Shown: positions 24,471-35,727, counted from the first letter of the stretch. The stretch: 64,000 nt of DNA from Phragmites australis (GCF_958298935.1 NC_084944.1:20491679-20555678); one strand, 5' to 3'. Program-made: numbers and translations. Notes: generated by a model not told the origin, from the letters alone.

Positions 24471-24480
24471 TTCAGTTCAA

Positions 24481-25205
24481 TAGGATCTTGAATGAAAGTG
24501 ACATGTCACAGTGGGAATGGTTGTGTAGCAGATTGCAACAGGTTCATCTCAATGAGGTTGAGGATGAGGTCCCACATGTCTTAGAAAAATCAAGGAGATT
24601 TACTACCAAATCTCTTTTTAGATTCCTCACCTTTGAGGGGGTTTTGAGCAGGGAGGCTCAGAGGATTTGGCGATGTAGGCTACCTCTTAGGATTAAAATC
24701 TTTCAGTGGAAAATGCTCCCTGACAGGCTCCCTGCTGCCACTTCTCTTAAGAAAAGTGGGTGGAAAGGGAGTGAAAGGTGTGCTTTATGTGGTAAACCAG
24801 AGACAGTTGATCATATCTTCTACAGATGTGTGATCGCTCTGTGCATATGGAGCATTGTGCATGAGATTTTTTGGATGGAACAGCTTCCCTCGCTCGGTGG
24901 CTGACTTGTGGGCAAGTTGGCTCCCGGGTATTCTCAAGAATTCTCAAATCTTGGACTTATTCCTTTTTGCAGGTTTGCCATGGGCTATGTAGCATTCCAG
25001 GAACAAAATGGTGATCGAGAGGAAGTTTCCAAACAAGCCGCACGAAGTCTTACACATAGTATATCATTCGTGCAGAGTTGGATCATCCTTCTCAAAGATG
25101 ACGATAAGATCAAAGTGGACAATGCCATTATGGAGGCCAGGGAGTGGATGCGTCCTTTCACTCCGGTTGAGGGTTTGAATTCTGATGTTGTCGAGCTTTA
25201 AGGCC
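24481..25205 (+). pseudogene. LINE (non-LTR retrotransposon) ORF2 C-terminal fragment
   Basis: The 138-codon frame 24488-24904 carries the zinc-binding region found at the C-terminus of plant LINE reverse transcriptases (zf-RVT). It has IWRCRLPLRIKIFQWKML, then CALCGKPETVDHIFYRC with a C-x2-C...H-x4-C pattern. The frame continues past the stop in a second frame to LPWAM, a TAG where Trp is expected, and HSRNKMVIERKFPNKP. RT and endonuclease domains are absent, as in 5'-truncated LINEs. I see no clear poly-A tail or flanking duplication. Confidence 0.82.
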
Positions 25206-25435
25206 TCAGTTGTTCATAAAAATGCTTTTATGAACAAGCTTGTCAGCGTACACTACAGTAGTCGTCGCTTAGTCTATCGTCTCCTGGCAAAATAGGGGAA
25301 AATAGAAAAAGAAACCGGTCGTTCGTACACATAAATGGGGAAACAGTTCAAAGGGCTGGGTAAACAAATAAATGGGTAAAAGGTTTAAAGGGGAAACAAA
25401 TTCGCTCGAAAGAGAACCCATAATGTTGTTTCATC
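25206..25435. other. Short unassigned gap
   Basis: About 230 bp between the LINE tail and the CACTA fragment. It could include the LINE 3' UTR, but there is no poly-A run to prove it. Confidence 0.4.
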
Positions 25436-25499
25436 CACTAAGTGAAAAAGATAAATGAGACATAATTTAGTGATGGGTCATTAAACCACACATCACTTA

Positions 25500-25805
25500 T
25501 ATCACCTCAGGTCTGAACCAGGCATATACCCGTCATAGATAACATGTAATAGATGACGGATCATAATATTACTCGTCACCTATGACATAAGTGACGGATA
25601 ATAAGTAAATCTATCATCTATAAACTGGTCATAAGTGATAGATCTCCTTGCACCAATCATAAGTGACGGGTCAAATTACGACCCGCCACTTATGACTTGG
25701 CATAGGTGACAGGTCTTCCTGGGCCAGTCATAAGTGCGTAATATTACCCGTCACTTATAAGAAGTAATAAGTGACGGGTAATCTTATCACCCGTCACTTA
25801 TTACA
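25500..25805. repeat. CACTA subterminal repeats (GTGACGGGT motif)
   Basis: Roughly ten diverged copies of a motif around TAAGTGACGGGT occur in alternating orientation at about 20-40 bp spacing. For example, direct copies lie near 25660 and 25772, and inverted copies near 25672 and 25790. In CACTA elements such arrays bind the element's own DNA-binding protein. Some pairs could form hairpins. Confidence 0.7.
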
Positions 25806-26220
25806 TAGATCTGTATAAGAGCTGGCCAGTCATTGTGCGGGCCGAACAGTTACTCAATAGTTCCGCCTACATAGTGCTGACGATTTTTACCCGCTCCGCT
25901 AGAGACTTTCTAATATCTTGTTGATTTGAAGTTTGAATTGGTGCTAGGTCTTTGAAGGTTTGTATCTCCCCCTTTCCTCCTCCTCTAATTCCTATTTAGT
26001 GGATTTATTGTGCTTTGAGTTGTAATCGACCATTTTGCATCTTTATCTAAAATCTTAGTACAAATGAGTTGTATTTATGTTAGATTTGATACTAGATTTG
26101 CCCGATCTACCGCAAGATGCTATATATCTAGTGTATTTGTATAGAATTTTTAATCGCATGTTTAACTATAAAATTAAGGTAATTGTTAATGAAGAATGAA
26201 TGTTTTTACATTAACTATAG

Positions 26221-26313
26221 ATGACAGACAAAAGTTGGATGTACCAAAAAACTCCATACCTGCGTTGTGACCATAACGAATGGATCCGTATCAAGAAAGC
26301 ACGAAAACGATAA
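26221..26313 (+). pseudogene. Start of a CACTA transposase-associated domain
   Basis: A 30-codon frame begins MTDKSWMYQK, closely resembling the MDRTWMYKSD start at 47685 and the known start of the plant transposase-associated domain (PF13963). It is preceded by a pyrimidine-poor ...ctatag that could be a splice acceptor. It ends in TAA and runs into AT-rich tandem repeats. It is therefore the surviving first exon fragment of a transposase gene. Confidence 0.55.
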
Positions 26314-26319
26314 TTTTAA

Positions 26320-26525
26320 ATTTGAGTGTTAAATTTGTAATATTAATGTCAAATTTGAATTTATATATATTAAATTAATAATATTAATGTCAAATTTGTA
26401 TTTCTAGTTTTAAGTTATTTGAATTTGTAATATTAATGTCAAATTTGTATTTCAGGATTCAAGTTATTTGAATTTGTAATATTAATGTCAAATTTGTATT
26501 TTAGGTTTCAAGTATTTGAAGTTTA
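26320..26525 (+). repeat. AT-rich minisatellite (about 55 bp unit)
   Basis: A unit containing aatattaatgtcaaatttg followed by TATTT and CAAGTTATTTG-type sequence repeats about four times with small indels, at roughly 26338, 26382, 26426 and 26475. It starts immediately after the broken transposase exon. Confidence 0.75.
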
Positions 26526-26632
26526 GTTCAGCAAACAAATTTATCTTTACTGGATGAAAAGTAAAATGTGACGGGTGATATTATTTACCCATCACTTATT
26601 ATAAGTAATAGGTGACATGTAAATAATATAAC

Positions 26633-27275
26633 TGTTGGGGAATGACCTCACGGACCCCCTTTGGATGGTGAGTCGAAGACCTCCAATATAGAAGGATTTC
26701 TAATGATTACAGTTATTTCAGGATGGTGCTCAACGCCGAAGGGGCCCTTCGGATACGCGGCGAAGGCAGCACCTAGCCTTTGGACCACGGTCGAAGGCTT
26801 ACCCATGTCGCCCGCATGAAGTCCTCCGAAGGGAGCGCCGAAGTCGTTACCGCAGGCGAAGCCTCTGAAGGGACTTCAGAGGTCAACTGAAGGCCCATTC
26901 GCGAAGCCATGCCGAAGCCAACCGAAGGTGCACCGAAGACCCAATCTGCGGAAGACCTTCGGGGGCCAGACCGAAGGAGTGACATTCGTCGGAATCTGAG
27001 GATGGTAAGGGGTGGAATTGTAAAAACACCAATGTCTTTGGGAATGTACCAGATTACCCCCGAATATGCTAGGAATATAGCAGTTTGAGGGGTAATGATG
27101 TAAATTCTAATAGAGAGTGGTTGAGTACGGGCTATAAATAGATTGTCACTGTACCCAAAATGACAGTTGACATTAATGATATAGCACCGTTTCCCATAAA
27201 CACGTGTCACAAGCCTTCGGCTCCCTCTAAAGGACCGAAGGTCCACCCCTGTCTTCAGTAACTAAGTTTCCAACA
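26633..27275 (+). repeat. Tat 5' LTR
   Basis: 643 bp, starting TGTTGGGGAATGACC and ending GTTTCCAACA. It has a TATA box ctataaata at 27132-27140 and many CTTCGG/CCGAAG-type repeats. The boundary is supported by the primer-binding site two bases later and by the start of CACTA repeats on the other side. The five bases before it are ATAAC; the partner copy cannot be checked because the 3' LTR is absent. Confidence 0.82.
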
Positions 27276-27277
27276 GT

Positions 27278-27294
27278 TGGTGTCGTCCGTGGGG
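27278..27294 (+). promoter_or_regulatory. Primer-binding site of Tat element
   Basis: TGGTGTCGTCCGTGGGG lies two bases after the LTR end. It resembles the TGGCGCCGTCTGTGGGG-type site used by grass Tat elements with two C-to-T-type changes. The tRNA is not certain from sequence alone. Confidence 0.6.
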
Positions 27295-27312
27295 ATCTAA
27301 CATTCCGAGGCC

Positions 27313-28765
27313 ATGCCACCCAAGAAGAAGCCGAAGCATGTTGATACATCAACATTGCTAAAGCAACTGCTTCCAGTGCGGGCTTCGGCCGAGACAATCC
27401 CTTCGGTGGTCTCGGAGCCGGTCAACAATTCGACCAGTGTAGGTGACAACGACTAGCAGGGACAAGATGGTGACAATGTAATGGTGCCAGGCGAATGGCG
27501 AAGCTCGTGAAGAAGCTCTCTAACAAAATACAAATACAACAATACGAAGGATAGAAGCTAACCTTTGGGCCCGTTTTGAGGCTTCGGCAAACCCTTCGAT
27601 AGAAGAGAGGGGGAAAGCACATCTTGTTGGGGAGCTTGACGACTTCGATGACTCAGAAGAGTCCGAAGGTGAGGAAGAAACCAAAGAAGAAAGAGCGGTG
27701 AGGCTAGAAGCTGAAGAATTGGAGAGGCAGATCACGTAGCATAAGTGTATGCTGGATAGCTTGACAACAGGTCAGACGGCCGCGAAGTACTGCCGATGAG
27801 CCGACAAAGCCACTCTGGAGAAAATGCAAGAAGAGATTAACATGTTGCAACAAGCAGGTGAGTAGACCCCCCACATGATTACTCCTCCGTCAGCATTTGT
27901 AGCATGGCCGACGCAGGACCTTCGACATAGGTCATGTGCAGGCGATCCAGAATCACCACTCTCTGTCGGCTTGCAGAACTAGCCCTAGCCCTCGGGCTTC
28001 AAGATGCCGAGGGTAGTAATGTTTGACGGAGAGTTAGATCCAAAGGAATTCATTATGAGCTTCGAGGTAGCAATCGAATCTGTTGGGGGAGATGACACAA
28101 CACTGGCGAAGGCCTTTGTGTTGGAAGTCAAGGGGATAGCAAGGTCGTGGTATTCTACGTTGCCTCCAGGATCCATATACTCATGGGAGCAGTTGCGTAA
28201 TGCCCTTTATAGTAATTTCCAAGGCAATCGAGTAGAGAAGGTTACCGTGGCGACCTCTTCGTAGTCAAGCAACAACCATCGGAGACACTGCACAACTATA
28301 TGCGTCGCTTTGTGCATCTTCATTGCCAGGCGAAGGGTTTAAGCAAAGATACCATCATCAATGCTGCTATTCAGGGCATCAGAGGACTTTTGGCAGGAAA
28401 GCTTACACGCAAGAGGCCGGAGAGTGTACATGAGCTCTTCAACAAGATGGAGGAGTATGCAAGGTCTGAGATGGACCATCTTCGGAGGAAAAGTGAGTTG
28501 GCAGCGTTTAAAACATCAAAGCCAAACTCAAGTAGAGATGTAAATATTGGCTAGTCGAGGGATAGGTTGAAGCGTGTGAAGAAAACTGAAGCATTCGAGT
28601 ACACATCAAGGCAAAAAGAAGTCAATTAGATAGACTCCAGACTGGACGAGGTCGTGCAAGAGGTCGTTGAAGCACAGGGCGGGGGTGCTCGAGGTAGCCG
28701 AAGTGGCAGAGGCCATGGAGGCTGAGGCAGTTGAGGTAGACAGCCTCCGCGGGATCCAATCGCAT
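27313..28765 (+). pseudogene. Tat gag
   Basis: The probable start is ATG 27313 (MPPKKKPKH). The frame is broken several times before 28004, where the conserved retrotransposon gag core is readable: VVMFDGELDPKEFI, GIARSWYSTLPPGSIYSW and LRNALYSNFQGN in 28004-28264. It continues in another frame from 28300 with MRRFVHLHCQAKGL and KMEEYARSEMDH. This is the capsid region. A shift lies near 28262. A Glu/acidic segment (about 27600-27740) precedes the core. Confidence 0.82.
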
Positions 28766-29209
28766 TATACTGTGAGTTGCACGGTGAAGGTACTGTTCAT
28801 AAGACCAAGCAGTGCCCGCAGGTTATAGCCGTGAAAGAAAGCTTAGGGAAGCAGACCTTTGATCCTGCAAGAGTTGTGCATCACATCGCACATTTCAGAC
28901 ATGAAGACATGGGGGAATCCACTCAGAGTAGCGGCTCAAACCCCTCGGCATTTGTCACTCAGTGGCGACTGATGGTTGTGCCACAGCCGTATGTTCATAC
29001 ACCTTTGGCTCCAATACCAGACCTTCGGTCAGTCAACAGCTTTTCAAGCAGCACTCCCACCCCCTCCACCAAGGCCAGCAATCAAAGCCCTTGCAGAAGC
29101 TAGAAGATCGGTGAACACAGTAACCCAGGGATTCAACATTATGCTGGCAATCACTAGAGGATTCAGTCAGGAAACTGAATCAAAGAGACAGCGAAAAGAG
29201 TATGTGTGA
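28760..29209 (+). pseudogene. Tat gag C-terminal Cys/His motif and linker to protease
   Basis: The frame from 28760 contains YCELHGEGTVHKTKQC, matching the C-x2-H...H-x5-C arrangement that replaces a classical zinc knuckle in grass Tat elements. A proline-rich linker follows (28990-29080). Stops at the ends show it is not intact. Confidence 0.6.
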
Positions 29210-29806
29210 AGGGTTAACCATGTTGGAGTAGGCCCTATTTATGTCCATTCGAAGTGGTCTCATGTACCAATCACCTTCTCACAAGAAGACTTGAGGGTTC
29301 TAGATTACCCGCATACGGATGCCTTCATCATCATTGTGAACATTTTAGGGAACGAGGTGCACAGAATCCTCATAGATGGTGGGAGTTCAGCAGACATTAT
29401 TTTCGCCAATGCTTTTGATAGGATGGGCCTACATCAAAATAGCCTTCGGCAGGCTACATCCCCATTGCTAGTCTTCGGCGGAAAAGCAATTAACACTTTG
29501 GGAAAAATAGAGATCCCAGTTTCTTTTGGCGAAGGATCTAACTTTCAAACGGAGGATATCACCTTCGATGTGGTTGATATATCCTATCCTTATAATGCAA
29601 TTTTCGGGAGGGGAATCCTGAACAAATTCGAAGAAATTCTACACCATGGTTACTTATGCATGAAAATGCCCGGTCCTGGAGGTGTCATAACAGTATTCAG
29701 AGATCAACAAGTGGCCCGTAGGATTGAAGTGGGAAATACTCCAAGCAAGCGAAATGTTCATGTAGTGGCAGAGCCTCCGATGAAACTTGAGGAGTGCGAA
29801 GAATAG
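29210..29806 (+). pseudogene. Tat aspartic protease
   Basis: The frame from 29291 (a TTG, not a true start) gives a retropepsin domain of about 170 residues with the active-site block [14 protein letters not shown] near residue 26. It then has [19 protein letters not shown] and [11 protein letters not shown], the strand and loop pattern typical of Tat and other Gypsy proteases. The catalytic Asp is present. It ends at a TAG at 29804-29806, beyond which the pol frame resumes. Confidence 0.85.
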
Positions 29807-30780
29807 CTATAGAATCAGCGGGTGACGAAGGCTACACCCGAAGGCAAGACCAAGAAGGTGCTGCTATGTCAAGACAGGCCGGACAGAGCAGTTGTCATTG
29901 GAGCTAAGATGACAGAGGAGGCCGAGCGAAGGATGACACAATTCCTTCGCAACAACGAAGATGTCTTCACATGGTAACCAAAGGATTTGCAAGGAGTAAA
30001 TAGAGAAATCATCCAACATACTCTAAATGTGGACCCAAATGCAAAGCCAAAAAAGCAAAAGCTTCAGAAGGCTTCGAAGGAGAGGGAAGATGCAGCGAAA
30101 GTTGAGGTGCAGAAGCTGCTTGACGCCAGTGTAGTAAGCAAAGCCTTGCATTCTGAGTTGCTGGCCAACCCGGTGCTAGTCAAGAAAAGTAATGGAAAAT
30201 GGAGGATGTCCGAAGGATGACTTCCCTTTACCATGCATCGATCAGTTAGTGGACTCCGCTGTCGGCTGTGAAATGTTGAGCTTCCTAGATGCCTATTTTG
30301 GGTACCATTAGGTATGGATGGCGAAGGAGGATGAGGAAAAAACACGTTTTAAAACCTCCTTCGGCATATATTGTTTTGTAAGGATGGCATTTGGTCTTCG
30401 ACATAGTAGTCACAGTTGTTCCAAAATGTCTCTGCATATGTTGATGACATAGTAGTCAAAAGCATTAGGGAAGACAAACACCTCGATGACCTTCGGGAAA
30501 CCTTCGATAATCTACGAAGAGAAAGGCTAAAGATGAACTCAAAAAAATGTGTATTTGGTGTGCGATCCAGAAGATTGCTAGGCTTTTTGGTGTAAAAAAG
30601 GAGCATCAAAGTAGATCCCCAGAAAATACAAGCAATACTTGACATGAGGCCTCCCTAGAGTCGGAAGCAAGCGCAACGCTTTGTCGGAAGATTTGCAACT
30701 CTAAGTTGATTCATTGCTAGGTCCGCTGAGCGAAGACTTTCTTTCTTCAAAACTCTTAAAGGCTCGGACCCTTTCAAGAG
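29807..30780 (+). pseudogene. Tat reverse transcriptase
   Basis: Pieces in several frames make one RT. They are the entry block with REIIQHTLNVDP and PVLVKKSNGKWRM (29987-30220), the DFPLPCIDQLVDS block in the next frame, a TAG for Gln at 30309-30311, and GIYCFVRMAFGL near 30370. The catalytic AYVDDIVVKS is at about 30433-30462. A short deletion lies between the MAFGL and YVDD blocks, removing part of the palm. YVDD itself is intact. Confidence 0.82.
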
Positions 30781-31150
30781 GGGCGTGGAGCAGCAGGATG
30801 CCTTCGACGAGTTAAAGAAATACCTACAAAACTCACAACTCTGACTAGCCTAGATCCGAAGGCTGGGTTGTTATTGTACATAGTGGTGTCTCCTTTAGTA
30901 GTAAGCGTTGTACTTGTGCATGAGATGCAAGTAAATGGCAAGCAGCAGCAATTTCCGGTATACTATATTTTGGAAGTCTTGGCAGGGCCGAGGAGGTTCT
31001 ATTCTGAGATGGAGAAAATGGCTTACACGGTGGTGATGGCATCGCGGAAGCTTCGCCATTATTTCACAACCTACAAGATAATAGTACCCACCTCCCTACC
31101 CCTTCACGACATGTTTGAAAATCATGAAGCCACAAGAAGAATTGGAAAAT
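30781..31150 (+). pseudogene. Tat first (ancestral) RNase H domain
   Basis: Frame 30868-31152 reads LYIVVSPLVVSVVLVHE, then FPVYYILEVLAGPRRFYSEMEKMAY and KLRHYFTTYKI. The position right after RT and the RFYSEMEKMA block identify the Gypsy RNase H. Where intact RNase H has a catalytic Asp at the first strand, Ser is seen (VVSP). Published work on Tat elements describes this domain as degenerate after a second RNase H was gained. The family statement is known; its application here is my inference. Confidence 0.7.
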
Positions 31151-31284
31151 AAGCTGTGGAGATTACACCATTTACATTGGTCTTCGTTGCAAGAACGATG
31201 ATAGAATCTCAGGCTTTAGCGGAGTTTTTGGCAGACTGGACGTCGCAGGCCGAAGGGCTGGATGAAATCCCATTAGACCCAGTA

Positions 31285-31884
31285 TAGATCGTGTTTTGTG
31301 ACAAAGCCTGGGGGGCTTTGGGTGCTGGCGCGGCAGTAGTCGTATCTTCGGCCTCGGGCGTAAAGCTGCAATACGCCGGCAGACTTGATTTTTGATCGAC
31401 CAACAACATCACAGAATACGAAGCAGCTCTCCTTGGGCTTTATAAGGCGCGAGTGCTTGGCACCCGAAGGGTACTAGTCAAGACAGACTCTAAGGTTGTT
31501 GCAAGTCAGATTGACAAGACATTCCAGGTGAAGGAGCCAGAGCTAGTTAAGTTTATGGCAGTAGTGCGAAACATGGAAAAGCATTTCTTGGGATTCACAG
31601 TCAAAAGCATATCAAGAAATGACAACTTTGAGGCCGATGACCTCGCCATGGCTGCGGCGCAACATCTACCAATCCCACCAGATGTCTTTTATCAGAACTT
31701 GAAGGTGCTAGCTGTCGAGGGCCCACCGCAAGAGGCACATAGTGTCACTATTATTGAGAGCAAAGATTGGCACTCTCCTATAATGGCCTACCTTCGGGGT
31801 CACTATGAGCCAGAAGATTATGTGGAGGCGAAGCATATGACGCAAAGAAACAGAAACTATAAAATTATTAGGGTTGATTTGTAG
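31285..31884 (+). pseudogene. Tat second RNase H (archaeal-type aRNH)
   Basis: The second RNase H lies between the first RNase H and integrase. Landmarks are FCDKAWGALGAGAAVVV (first acidic residue), NNITEYEAALLGLYKAR (Glu), VLVKTDSKVVASQI (Asp) and DNFEADDLAMAA (last Asp). All four acidic positions are present. A TGA at 31393-31395 and a TAG at 31285-31287 break the frame. The downstream part (31690-31884) is linker to integrase. Confidence 0.82.
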
Positions 31885-33150
31885 AAGATGGGAGTTTGTG
31901 TACCAATGCTTCGGTGCATATCCCAGGCAGAGGGGCAAGAATTGCTGAGACAAATACACGAAGGATTGTGTGGCTCCCATATCATCACTCAAGCACTTGT
32001 CGGGAAAGCGTTCAGACATGGGTTCTTTTGGCTGAAGGCCATCTCTGATGCGGAGTCCACAATTTGAAGCTGTGTGAAGTGCCAATATTCGGCAAAGGGC
32101 TCGAACAGGCCTTCGACAGAGACACAGCTTATTCCGCCGGTCTGGCCCTTAATGCGATGGGGGATTGACATCATTGGACAATTACCGGTTGCCCCAGGAA
32201 ATTTGCGCTATGCTATCGTCGCAGTAGAGTACTTCTCCAAATGGGTGGAGGCAATTCCGCTGGTGAATATAACATCAAGAAATGTACAAAAGTTCTTATG
32301 GCAAAACATCATCTGTTGCTTCGACATCCCGCGCGAACTGATGGTTGACAATGGCACACAATTTGACAGCGAAGGGTTCAAGCAATTCTGCGAAGACATG
32401 GGAATCAAAGTCCGCTTCGCATCAGTGTATCACCCATAGTCAAAGGGAGCTGTGGAGAGGGTGAACGACATCGTCCTAATTGGTGTCGCTAGGCATCTAC
32501 AAGGCCTGCCCAAAGGAAAATGGGTGGAAGAATTATTGAAGGTGTTATGGTCAGTAAGGACAACAACAACAAGACCAACAGGGTTCACCCCGTTTTGTTT
32601 GCTCTTCGGCGAAGAGGCAATGACTCCGAAGGAATGTAAAAATAGATCATTTATAGTCACGGCTGAATTAGCTCAAAGTGAAGAATTGATATCCAAGCAT
32701 GCACTGGAGGAGATTAGAATGCAGGCTATCGAAAACTTGACAAAATATCAAGAAGAAACTAAAAGATGGAGGGACAAGAAGATATCCCCGAAGGAGTTCA
32801 TGCCTGGAGACCTAGTACTGCGAAGGCTCCCTAATGCTTCAACTGTAGGAAAGTTGCACAGCAAGTGGGATGGGCCTTTCTTGGTAAAGAGTTCAGTTAG
32901 ACCTGGGTCTTATCATTTGGCTACTGTCGAAGGGGAAGAGCTTCTGTGCACTTGGAATGCAGATAACCTTCACAAATTTATATGTAGCGAAGATCAGAGG
33001 GGTGCCATCATGTTACTGGGTGAAGCACCTATGAAAGTTTTACATTTATGTAATTTTAAATTGTACATTTCAATCCAAATAGTGTACAAGTGTTGTACTC
33101 TTTTTCTTACAGGGGAACCCTTTGTCAGGGTGTGAGGTTTTTAACAAGGC
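31885..33150 (+). pseudogene. Tat integrase
   Basis: The zinc-binding part at about 31940-32085 has HEGLCGSH and, after a stop, CVKCQYSAKG. The catalytic core in frame 32074-32439 has D32 (GIDIIGQ) and D92 (MVDNGTQF). The Glu is in KGAVERVND at the start of the next frame, after a TAG at 32437-32439 where CAG is expected. Frame 32452-33135 continues with the core end and a C-terminal domain (GDLVLRRLPNAS...KLHSKWDGPF). All three catalytic residues survive, so the break is mainly stop codons. Confidence 0.87.
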
Positions 33151-33500
33151 AGTCACCTTTATAAACCATGTTTAATATATATGTAGTTACCCCCAAGAAA
33201 GCGTGTACATCTGGCATCTGTGAAAAATTCATTATCGAAGTAATGATAGCCTTCGGTAGAAGGAAGCAAACCAATTGACAAAAAGTGGCGGGCCGAAGCC
33301 TCGCCATAAAAGACGAGGTATGGAATGCCTGACATCGTACCTTTTGACTTAAGACAGGTGCAAACCCACCGTAAAAGTCCGGAGCATATTCTCTATACCT
33401 AGTTGTCTTTATTTTAAATCAGACATCCTTTAGTAGCATTTTCGCTCTGGTGGTAAGATAATGGTTATTTAATTACGCCCTTGCATATCTATTTAACAAT
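33151..33500 (+). other. Tat post-pol spacer
   Basis: About 350 bp of non-coding sequence between the integrase end and the tandem array. No ORF of note. Confidence 0.55.
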
Positions 33501-34238
33501 GAAAAAGCTGAAGTGCTGCCCGACCTCAGAAAGAAGGCGGCGCACCTCTCGACTAAAAGTCGGGGGCTAAGAGTGCCTGCCTCCACACTGAAGGCAAAAG
33601 ATACCTTCGGAAACAAAAGCTGAAGTGCTGCCCAACCTCAGAAAGAAGGCGGCGTACCTCTCGGAAACAAAAGCCAAAGTGCTTCCTGATCCCAAAGAAG
33701 GCGGCGCACCTCTCGACTAAAAGTCGGGGGCTAAGAGCGCTTGCCCTCATACCGAAGGCAAAAGAGACCTTAGGAAGCAAAAGCTGAAGTGTTACAGGAC
33801 CTCAAAGAAGGCAGTGCACCTCTCGACTAAAAGTCCGGGGCTAAGAGTGCCTACCCCGCACCGAAGGCAAAAGATACCTTTAGAAACAAAAGCTGAAGTG
33901 CTGCTTGACCTCAGAAAGAAGGTGGCGCACCTCTCGTAAACAAAAGCTGAAGTGCTGCCCAACCTCAAAGAAAGCGGCGGAACTCTCGACTAAAAGTCAG
34001 GGGCTAAGAGTGCCTGCCCCCGCACCGAAGGCAAAAGATACCTTTGGGAACAAAAGCTGAAGTGCCGCCCGACCTCAGAAAGAAGGCAGTGCACCTCTCG
34101 GAAACAAAAGCCGAAGTGCTACTCGACCACAAAAAGAAGGCGGGGCACCTCTCGACTATAAGTCGGGGGCTAAGAGCATCTACCCCCACACCAAAGGCAA
34201 AAGAGACCCTTAGAAACAAAAGCTGAAGTGCTGCTCCC
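33501..34238 (+). repeat. Tandem-repeat array downstream of Tat pol
   Basis: Two interleaved modules alternate. One contains AAAAGCTGAAGTGCTGC and ends CACCTCTCG. The other contains ACTAAAAGTCGGGGGCTAAG and ends GGCAAAAGATACC. The second occurs five times (near 33552, 33718, 33824, 33988 and 34155). Spacing is irregular (about 105-170 bp) because the first module is sometimes doubled. Arrays between pol and the 3' end are familiar in Tat elements. The short ORFs on both strands are by-products of the repeat. Confidence 0.85.
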
Positions 34239-34635
34239 GCACTGATGGCCTGTACCTTAAAAGTCAGGGGTGGCATTGTTCGGTCGAATCTTCACGCACA
34301 TTGCTGCCGAAGGTCCCTAAGGCTTGAAAGTCGGCGGGATGGCATTGTTTCCAATCAGTATCTTGGGCCCCGGGCGCAAGAAGCCGCTTCAGGACACAGT
34401 GTTTGCAGACGAAGACACATCAAGGCTATATAACAAAAATAATAAATTTATTCAGCAAATTCATCTATGTCATAATCTACAAAATCTTTGCAAAATCAGC
34501 AGCGACCAAATTGGAAAGCGATGCCTTGACTTGCATGAAAGGGTTGAGTCAGATCTAGCGGAAATCCAGCATAGCTGCTCGAAGATGTGCTAGAAGAGGT
34601 TATGGGCGAAGGACTTTTATCTTCAACATGTTGTG
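34239..34635 (+). other. Tat 3' spacer between repeat array and antisense ORF
   Basis: No coding sequence supported; two short overlapping frames (34245-34593) have no recognisable domain. Confidence 0.5.
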
Positions 34636-35727
34636 TTATTTGCGAACAATCAGTCCTTCAATGATAACAAAATTGAAAATGCCGAGTGGAGCTTCATAAG
34701 TGTCCTCTGCCTCAGGTTTCAATTCGACAAGTATATGTGAAGGCGCAAAGTCTCCGTGCTCGATCATGCGGGTTTTCCGCTCAACCCTTCGAATCTCTAA
34801 GACCGAAGGGCAAAAAGAATCCCAAAATGCTTGAGAATTGGCGTTACACATTTTGTACGACCTAGCCTTCGCTCTCCAGTACTTCTCAAATCCGATGGCT
34901 GGATGGCAGTGGTGGAAGGAATCCCAACAAGCCTAGGTCACAAAAATATTATCGCGCATCATAGTGATGGGAAAAGCATCTTCGACTACCTACGTAGTGT
35001 CCAAAGGGAGGACCTATGTAGGAAGCGAAGGTAATCAAAACATTTAACAATAAATAAAGACGTAAATACTACAATAGATAATAGAACATTTTAAGTCCAA
35101 AACGGAACTTTGCTCATTCCTCACACCTGCTCTACATCCTTGGAAGTCGTGGTGGTGTCCCCAATGTGTTGCGAAGCTGTAGCCTATGGGACTGGTGGGG
35201 CAAAGGCTCTGGAAGAAGAGGAAACACCCTTTGCTTTTGCCTCCAGAGCGAGATAATCATAAATATGCGGGCAGGTGAAAAAAATATCGAAGGAATAGTT
35301 AAGAAGCATACTCGTTGATGGTTAACTTCCGCTTCTCGGAGGGCTAGTTCGCGACCTTGTTTACACAAGTAATTGGTGGTGAATGATCTTGTGGTGGCCT
35401 TTGCCGCCTTTATCACAGCCATAGTCGACATATCCGAAGGATTGCAAAACGTTGATTTTTGAAGCTCCACATGATGGTCGTAGCCAGTCATCTCAATCGA
35501 TTGGACCAAACTTTTGGCTGAGATCATGGCATAGAAGTCACCATATAACTGAGCTGCGGGTAGAAGATTGTTGCTGGTATCAGTAATCTATCCGAGAAGG
35601 CCACCCAGCCCGGCATCATTATGTGTTGGAGGCACGTCCGAAGCACCGATTTTCTCAAAAGTCTTGCTAATAGCTTCACTAGCCTCGATGGCCTTTGGCT
35701 CCAGGATTTCTAACACTCTAAAGGCGT

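Larger units (their letters stand above)
25436..26632 (+). mobile_element. CACTA-type element fragment, copy 3 (different family)
   Basis: The candidate left terminus is CACTAAGTGAAAAAG at 25436. Inside it lie many copies, in both orientations, of a motif related to AAGTGACGGGT (25500-25805), and again near the right side (26560-26620). This is the subterminal repeat structure of CACTA elements. The middle has a C/T-rich leader and a short transposase-like start at 26221. The right terminus is not seen because the Tat LTR begins at 26633. The subterminal motif differs from the GTGCCGG motif of the element at 43.6-57.1 kb, so it is another family. Confidence 0.65.

Noticed and set aside
26773..27246. 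157-codon minus-strand ORF in the Tat LTR
   Set aside because: It lies wholly in the LTR and is antisense to its promoter; no recognisable domain.
33553..34276. ORFs of 75-90 codons in the Tat repeat array
   Set aside because: They repeat with the array and vary in frame; by-products of the tandem repeat.
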